Positions 59,933 to 64,000 of a DNA stretch of 64,000 bases are shown here, piece after piece. The stretch comes from a bacterium (GTDB lineage: Bacteria > Elusimicrobiota > Elusimicrobia > UBA1565 > UBA9628). Below the pieces are notes generated by a model. That model searched no databases, had not been told where the DNA came from, and was given only the letters and a program-made list of their open reading frames with translations. The translations under genes were made by a program, and so were the position numbers. The stretch spans positions 1 through 64,000 of the forward strand of contig JAJYOT010000003.1 of NCBI GenBank assembly GCA_021796015.1, in the 5' to 3' direction. The stretch's first letter is position 1. The number at the start of each line of letters is the position of its first letter.

Positions 59933-60003
59933 AGCGGGCGATGGGAATCGAACCCACGTCCGAAGCTTGGGAAGCTTCTATTCTACCATTGAACTACGCC
60001 CGC
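59933..60003 (-). tRNA. tRNA-Gly (anticodon CCC)
   Basis: Minus strand: acceptor GCGGGCG pairs with CGCCCGC, D-arm present, anticodon stem GAAGC/GCTTC with loop TTCCCAA giving anticodon CCC, T-arm GTGGG/CCCAT. Discriminator T, no encoded CCA. It marks the border between core and the right accessory patch. Confidence 0.95.
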
Positions 60004-60360
60004 GATTATCTTTATTATTTAAGCATTATTTTGCTTATTTTAATCTTAATTTCAGTTCTGTTTCCGGCTTTCATGTCGACTTTTTGTCGACTTTTTTCAA
60101 ATCCAATGCAAGTTTGCCCTTGAAATATCTGTTGGCTGAATTAAGCGGAAGCTGAGTTTGCCTGCATTGTAGCGGAAATCGATATTCCATCTTCTCTGTG
60201 TCTTCAAGTTATTTTCTTCCTCGTCATTTGAGGTAGTTTTACAACATTAGCATATGGTTGGATTCGAGCTCAGCGGAACGATGTATCTTACCATAGACGC
60301 ACTTGCGAAGTTAAGTTCCGCCCTTGGATGTTATGGTTTTCAGAAGGCTGGCGTCATCAT
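60004..60360. other. Gene-free border region beside tRNA-Gly
   Basis: No supportable gene. The first 70 bases are AT-rich, then two exact tandem copies of TGTCGACTTTT occur (60074-60095), then mixed sequence up to the stop of the DUF262 gene. The tandem repeat has the same 11-base period as the GTGTCCA repeats at the left islands. Confidence 0.6.
60074..60095 (+). repeat. Tandem repeat TGTCGACTTTT x2, right accessory junction
   Basis: Two adjacent perfect 11-mers, 70 bases from the 5' end of tRNA-Gly. Core TGTCGA and 11-base period parallel the GTGTCCA pairs at 8659 and 21572. Likely integrase arm sites. Confidence 0.55.
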
Positions 60361-62535
60361 TTAGGATTCTGGGTGTTTGTTAGACCTGTTGGAGTCGTCA
60401 GTTATATCGACGCGCGCCTTATTACCTCTCACAAAAGCAATTAATTCGTCTCTGATGGCTTTGTCGCGGGAGGCAATTTCCTGTGCTAAAGTTTTTGAGT
60501 CGATCTGATTAGGATCTATCAGGGCTGGTGTCAGAGCCAAGGCTTTGGCCCACTCTTCAATCAAGTGTTTGTTTTCTTTAAATTCAAATACCTGATCGAG
60601 GAACGATTTAAAGGACTGGTCGCTTTTTGAAATGTTAAAGGTCTTTTCTAGCAAGGAACAGTTTCCTAGGGAGTTAATTACCTCGGCGGCATCATCAGAG
60701 GCGGGAATAGCTGGAGCAGTGCTTTGCACCTTTTTCTGCCATAGCGCGAAAGAGACACAATGATCGACTTCCACAGTCGGATGTTTTCGTTTGCGTTCTC
60801 GCAACTGTATCTGCGACATTTCCCATCTTTGGGTATCAAGTCGATGCCACACCCAAAGAAGATTTCGATATACCGACACCCGTTCACGAGCGGGGGTGGT
60901 GAGAGTTTGCACATGATTCGAAGCATCGGGGATTAGGTCGCTGACTAAGTTCTCGAATCTGTCTTTAAGGATAGGGACAGCCTTTTCATAACTCGATTCC
61001 TGTTGAAGTTTATTTAACGTCGAATTTAGGTCTCGTGCATAGCCAGTCATTGCTGTATTTGAGGATCCCGCCCATCGTCCAGCCCAATGCGAGGCGAATA
61101 ACCATCGGTCCAAGAGTCCAGACAATGTTCGATCAATTTTTTTGCGATAGGCATCTTTTTGCAGGGCAGTCAGTTGCTGGGGCGATTCCCACTGGTAAGA
61201 AAGAAAAAGCCATGCCCAAATAATAGTGAGTGCATTGAGAGATGAATATTGGCGAGCAGCACCGTACTCAAGGTCGCGATAAATTACGGCGTCTACTCCA
61301 TCAAGAACTGCACAGCAAATGTTATTCCAGCTATGCGCTAAGTCAGAGGCCATTGGCCGAATAATATTTCCGCGTAAGAGATCTGAGTTCGCGAGGAGTT
61401 TGCCGTTATTCGAACTAACGCTCCAAAGGAAGGATATCCCAGAGACAAGGTCATCCATTTTAATCTCAATGTTTTTGTCGCGAAGTTTTGCGTGCAACTC
61501 GTTAAAACAATCTGCGGCGCTTCGGCCCCCAGTCGTTTCTGGGACCCATCCAACCTTAAGCCAGGCAAGTGTAATCTCCTCGCGAGTCAAAGTCCGCCCA
61601 GCCGTATTAAGACGGGTGAAGATGTTTACAATTGCATCGTTGTAGGAATCTTCACTCCAAATTTCACTTTCGAACGGCAGTAATTCTAGGTAGGTGACCT
61701 TGCTTAACTTTACATCCCGGATAGTTGTCATCAATTCACCGAGGGGATGAAGTAATTTTTCAATCTTGTCATTGTCGACTTCCAAATCCTTGAGGATATC
61801 CCGTAAACGTTTTTGAAAATCAGCTTCCTTGAGATTCTGGTTTGGAGTCGCTTCAGACCATAAGCGCGCAAACCGAAGATAGCGTCCTTTATTTTCCAGA
61901 AGGAATGTCTTGGGGAGTGGATCTTCGTAAGACTCGGGCTTAGGAAATTTCGATTGACCGTCACTTGGATCAGTAATGGCCCACTGCAACACGGCTTCAA
62001 AATCCATGGCAACAATGCTTCCAGCCCGCGCATAACCACCGGCAAATTCCTGAAGATCAAGACAGAGGCATGCTCGTGACCAATGCAAGTTCTTGCTCCG
62101 TCGCCAATGAGATCGTCGCCCCTGTAATTCTTCTGCCCATATTCGATCTTCGAGCTTGAACCCCCAACCATCGCCTCCTGTAGCGAGGAGCAAACTTTGG
62201 AGCCTCTGTTGTCCATCAAGGACCATGTGGTAAGAAGCCGGAGGATTTCTGCGCCCAAGAGAACTCCCATCTTCGCCTTCCGCCGTTCTATCAACTACTC
62301 GCCAAAACTGTCGATGAGGAATCTTGCCCAAATCGTCTTGATCGATTTTCCACATGAGGAGTGTTCCAAACGGCCAGCCGCGTAGGATTGAATCAAGTAG
62401 CAAAGAGACTTGTTTGGGGCCCCAAACGTATGGCCGTTGCAAATCTGGAATTAAAACGGTAGCTTGATCATCTTGAGAAGCATTGGCAAGTAACTCGTGT
62501 AGGGCTTGGGACTTTCCCTCAAAGATGTTGGCCAC
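60361..62535 (-). CDS. GmrSD-like DUF262/DUF1524 restriction protein
   Basis: A 724-residue single-chain relative of GmrSD type IV restriction enzymes. The DUF262 part has IPDLQRPYVWGPKQV (about 29-43) and the ParB-like nucleotide-binding VLDGQQRLQSLLL (about 105-117). The C-terminal DUF1524/HNH part has VEVDHCVSFALW (about 590-600), with His of the nuclease, and then INSLGNCSLLEKTFNISKSD. Such proteins cut modified foreign DNA using NTP. The GTG start at 62535 has AGGGAGAG about 8 bases upstream. It overlaps the end of the toxin fragment by 17 bases, so it probably came in over an older gene. Confidence 0.85.
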   Translation of the reverse strand: MANIFEGKSQALHELLANASQDDQATVLIPDLQRPYVWGPKQVSLLLDSILRGWPFGTLLMWKIDQDDLGKIPHRQFWRVVDRTAEGEDGSSLGRRNPPASYHMVLDGQQRLQSLLLATGGDGWGFKLEDRIWAEELQGRRSHWRRSKNLHWSRACLCLDLQEFAGGYARAGSIVAMDFEAVLQWAITDPSDGQSKFPKPESYEDPLPKTFLLENKGRYLRFARLWSEATPNQNLKEADFQKRLRDILKDLEVDNDKIEKLLHPLGELMTTIRDVKLSKVTYLELLPFESEIWSEDSYNDAIVNIFTRLNTAGRTLTREEITLAWLKVGWVPETTGGRSAADCFNELHAKLRDKNIEIKMDDLVSGISFLWSVSSNNGKLLANSDLLRGNIIRPMASDLAHSWNNICCAVLDGVDAVIYRDLEYGAARQYSSLNALTIIWAWLFLSYQWESPQQLTALQKDAYRKKIDRTLSGLLDRWLFASHWAGRWAGSSNTAMTGYARDLNSTLNKLQQESSYEKAVPILKDRFENLVSDLIPDASNHVQTLTTPARERVSVYRNLLWVWHRLDTQRWEMSQIQLRERKRKHPTVEVDHCVSFALWQKKVQSTAPAIPASDDAAEVINSLGNCSLLEKTFNISKSDQSFKSFLDQVFEFKENKHLIEEWAKALALTPALIDPNQIDSKTLAQEIASRDKAIRDELIAFVRGNKARVDITDDSNRSNKHPES

Positions 62536-62653
62536 AAATATCTCTCCCTTGTAAGATTTTGAGTATGCGTTCCAGCACGATTTCGCGCTCCGCTATTTCA
62601 ATGGAGACCTGCGAACCCTGTGCGAAAAGGTCTGCGAACTTTTTGTCGATCAT
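62519..62653 (-). pseudogene. AbiEii toxin N-terminal fragment (44 aa)
   Basis: An ORF overlapping the AbiEi stop (ATGA), MIDKKFADLFAQGSQ then IEIAEREIVLERILKIL, and ending after 44 residues. AbiEii proteins normally follow AbiEi with such an overlap and begin with a helical (E)xEREIVL-type motif, but run to about 300 residues and contain GG and DxD sites, which are absent. This is therefore probably a toxin gene cut short where DUF262 was inserted. The family link of so short a piece is uncertain. Confidence 0.5.
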
Positions 62654-63480
62654 CCGACGTGGACCTCGCTCAACAGCTGCTCCTTGGGCACGTTCAAGAT
62701 CAGGTTCCAGCGCTTGTCGCGCGCGCCTTCCGTTCCCCATCGCTCGCGCGCGCCGAGAAATGCAGGGTTGTGCGAGACCTGGGCGCGCAGGTATTCCAGG
62801 AGTTCATTCAAGAGTCCAATTTTAAGCGTCTCGCAAAGAAATCCAAACCGCCGCGCCAGCGCGCCGTCATCATAACGTTTGAGGTAGCCAAGAAGTTTGA
62901 GCTGGTCAAGCCTCTTGGCCGCGCTAAAGAGAGCGTGGGCCGATTCCTCAATGCCCCCCGCCAGTTCCGGACGGTCGATGGCATCAATTACGGATCGCTC
63001 CAAATCCGAGATGTTGACCTTCTCTCCCATGATGGCCGCTTCTTCAAAGCCGAAAAAGCGCTTTCGAGAGAGGGTCACGAATTCGAAACGGACGTTCATG
63101 ATCTCCATGGGCGGCTTCTGTCGCAGCACGGCGACATGGATGACGCTCGGAATTTGCGTGGTGAGCCTGTTATGGGCGCAGGCGGCGCGGTAGGCGAAAA
63201 AGTAGGGCTTCGGCAATAGCGGCGCCGGCGCGTAAGGGTTTATCTCCGCGACGCCTTTGGGTCCCCGCTCGGCGCCAATCACAAGATAATGGCCTTTAGA
63301 GACGGTTTGTAGCCAGCCTTTTTTTCGCAAGACATGCGCCAGCTTGTAGGCGTGCGGACGAGAACAGCGGAGCCGTTTGATGATGTCCTTGATGGTCACC
63401 AACCGGCGTTTGTCCCATTCCCACGCCAGAACGAGGTCCGCTTCTGTCTTAGAAAGGCTTCTCAGGGTCATTCTATTCAC
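62650..63480 (-). CDS. AbiEi-like type IV antitoxin
   Basis: A 276-residue protein. The N-terminal winged helix is clear: VTIKDIIKRLRCSRPHAYKL (about 28-47), then VLRKKGWLQTVSKGHYLVI (about 49-67). The C-terminal domain has the conserved SDLERSVIDAIDRPELAGGI (about 158-177), the core AbiEi motif. It would repress its own operon and neutralise the AbiEii toxin, but the toxin gene is broken. The start is ATG at 63480 or 63471; neither has a strong ribosome site. Confidence 0.85.
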   Translation of the reverse strand: MNRMTLRSLSKTEADLVLAWEWDKRRLVTIKDIIKRLRCSRPHAYKLAHVLRKKGWLQTVSKGHYLVIGAERGPKGVAEINPYAPAPLLPKPYFFAYRAACAHNRLTTQIPSVIHVAVLRQKPPMEIMNVRFEFVTLSRKRFFGFEEAAIMGEKVNISDLERSVIDAIDRPELAGGIEESAHALFSAAKRLDQLKLLGYLKRYDDGALARRFGFLCETLKIGLLNELLEYLRAQVSHNPAFLGARERWGTEGARDKRWNLILNVPKEQLLSEVHVG

Positions 63481-63489
63481 TATGTTTAA

Positions 63490-63523
63490 ACTTACTGAAT
63501 TAGTAATAGTATAAGTAGTAAGT
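63490..63523. promoter_or_regulatory. Inverted repeat ACTTACT/AGTAAGT over the abiEi promoter
   Basis: Arms at 63490-63496 and 63517-63523, plus extra AGTA units between. It covers the -10 and part of the spacer, as expected of an AbiEi operator. Confidence 0.55.
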
Positions 63524-63536
63524 AGAGCTGTGTCAA
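63508..63536 (-). promoter_or_regulatory. Near-consensus promoter of abiEi
   Basis: On the minus strand: perfect -35 TTGACA (63531-63536), spacer of 17, -10 TATACT (63508-63513). The predicted start lies 20-30 bases from the ATG. Confidence 0.75.
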
Positions 63537-63591
63537 TGCTTGCTTGGAATTCCTTTAGATATGCGAGGTGTCGAGATGCGGCTCCGCGTTT

Positions 63592-64000
63592 TTAAACGCG
63601 CGGCTTGGAATTCTCCGGATAAAAAATAGAATCCTCGGGCTTAAGCCTGGCGGTGTTGTCCAGGTAGGACTGAACGGAAATGGGGTCCTCGTGTCCCAAT
63701 TCCATTTGAAGTTGTCTGAAATCGCGTATGACGATAGCTCTGTGCATGGCGAAGGTATGCCGCATATCGTGAGGCCGTAGCCAGTCGAGGTTGGCTTTGC
63801 GCGCGCCGGCGACGAGTTGTCGGCGCGCCCAGCGGTAAGGCAGCGGAGTCCCTTCCCCCTTCGCGCCGTAAAAGTAGAAATTTGTCGCCGGATGAGGCTT
63901 CATATTTTTAAGAAGAGAAATAAATCGTTCTCCAAGGCTGTCTATGAGGAGATAGCGATAAATCTTATCGCGCGATTTTTTCTTTTTAAAAGTGATGAGT
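63592..64000 (-). CDS. Tyrosine recombinase (integrase), C-terminal half, partial
   Basis: The frame is open to the window end (about 136 residues visible). Catalytic motifs are HDMRHTFAMH (HxxR), ELGHED (H) and the nucleophile region VQSYLDN (Y). The upstream Arg lies outside. This is a phage/ICE-type integrase that would use a tRNA or similar site. The stop lies in a CGCGTTT-x-AAACGCG palindrome (63585-63600), and GCTTGGAATTC occurs at 63542 and 63603. Only the catalytic half is seen; the N-terminal half is beyond base 64000. Confidence 0.85.
   Translation of the reverse strand, partial: LITFKKKKSRDKIYRYLLIDSLGERFISLLKNMKPHPATNFYFYGAKGEGTPLPYRWARRQLVAGARKANLDWLRPHDMRHTFAMHRAIVIRDFRQLQMELGHEDPISVQSYLDNTARLKPEDSIFYPENSKPRV

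Noticed and set aside
1..64000. CRISPR array
   Set aside because: I saw no regularly spaced direct repeats of 24-40 bases with unique spacers and no cas gene.
59933..64000. tRNA-Gly as the proven att site of the right-hand integrase
   Set aside because: No duplicated piece of tRNA-Gly is visible to 64000, and the accessory genes lie on its 5' side, so the link is only suggested by the TGTCGA repeats.

Overview
The window reads as one contig of a Gram-negative bacterium of middling GC. Supporting signs are KDO-8-phosphate phosphatase, a PorV-like outer-membrane protein, lipoproteins, and a giant secreted Kelch/fibronectin protein with a T9SS/FlgD-like tail. The Bat aerotolerance operon and the PorV plus FnIII surface-protein style would fit a lineage such as Elusimicrobiota or a neighbouring FCB/PVC-type phylum; this placement is an inference, and no marker gene here settles it.

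Layout. (a) 1-8.85 kb is an accessory region: a type III restriction-modification pair (mod complete, res cut by the window start), an AT-rich membrane protein, a cassette of Ser/Thr kinase, unknown 401-residue protein and PD-(D/E)XK-like nuclease flanked by two copies of a ~130 bp repeat, a sigma-factor remnant, and a winged-helix/nucleotidyltransferase pair. (b) 8.8-21.75 kb is a 12.9 kb island bounded by two identical 39 bp direct repeats that equal the 5' half of tRNA-Arg(CCU). It holds a ten-gene minus-strand operon (hsdM, nucleotidyltransferase, winged helix, hsdS, Fic, lipoprotein, small protein, DUF3800, hsdR, YgjP-like peptidase) and a divergent Fic gene with its own palindromic operator. 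(c) 21.76-60.0 kb is core genome, all on the minus strand: apt, a sigma-70 factor, acylphosphatase, two tRNA-Pro, MerR, HU, bifunctional nuclease, hflX, miaA, PilZ, miaB, fur, aspA; then the MoxR/DUF58/Bat set; a HEAT protein, PorV-like protein and Kelch surface protein; then sugar-phosphate genes (kdsC, pgi, rpiB, glucokinase, zwf, gnd), a SpoIID/TPR protein, an ABC-2 exporter, an MFS transporter, an outer-membrane barrel pair and tRNA-Gly. (d) 60.0-64 kb is a second accessory patch: a GmrSD-like DUF262/DUF1524 gene, a fragment of an AbiEii toxin, an AbiEi antitoxin with a near-consensus promoter, and the C-terminal half of a tyrosine recombinase running off the window end.

How it works together. 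The core genes form tightly packed, translationally coupled operons (many ATGA overlaps). The accessory regions are defence islands: type I, type III and type IV-like restriction, Fic proteins, nucleotidyltransferase/winged-helix pairs and the kinase cassette. Three tRNA or half-tRNA junctions (8.8, 21.7 and 60.0 kb) each carry an 11 bp-period tandem repeat of a TGTC(C/G)A core, which suggests related integrases built these islands. The best candidates for something undescribed are the kinase/401-aa/nuclease cassette and the cargo genes inside the type I operon.
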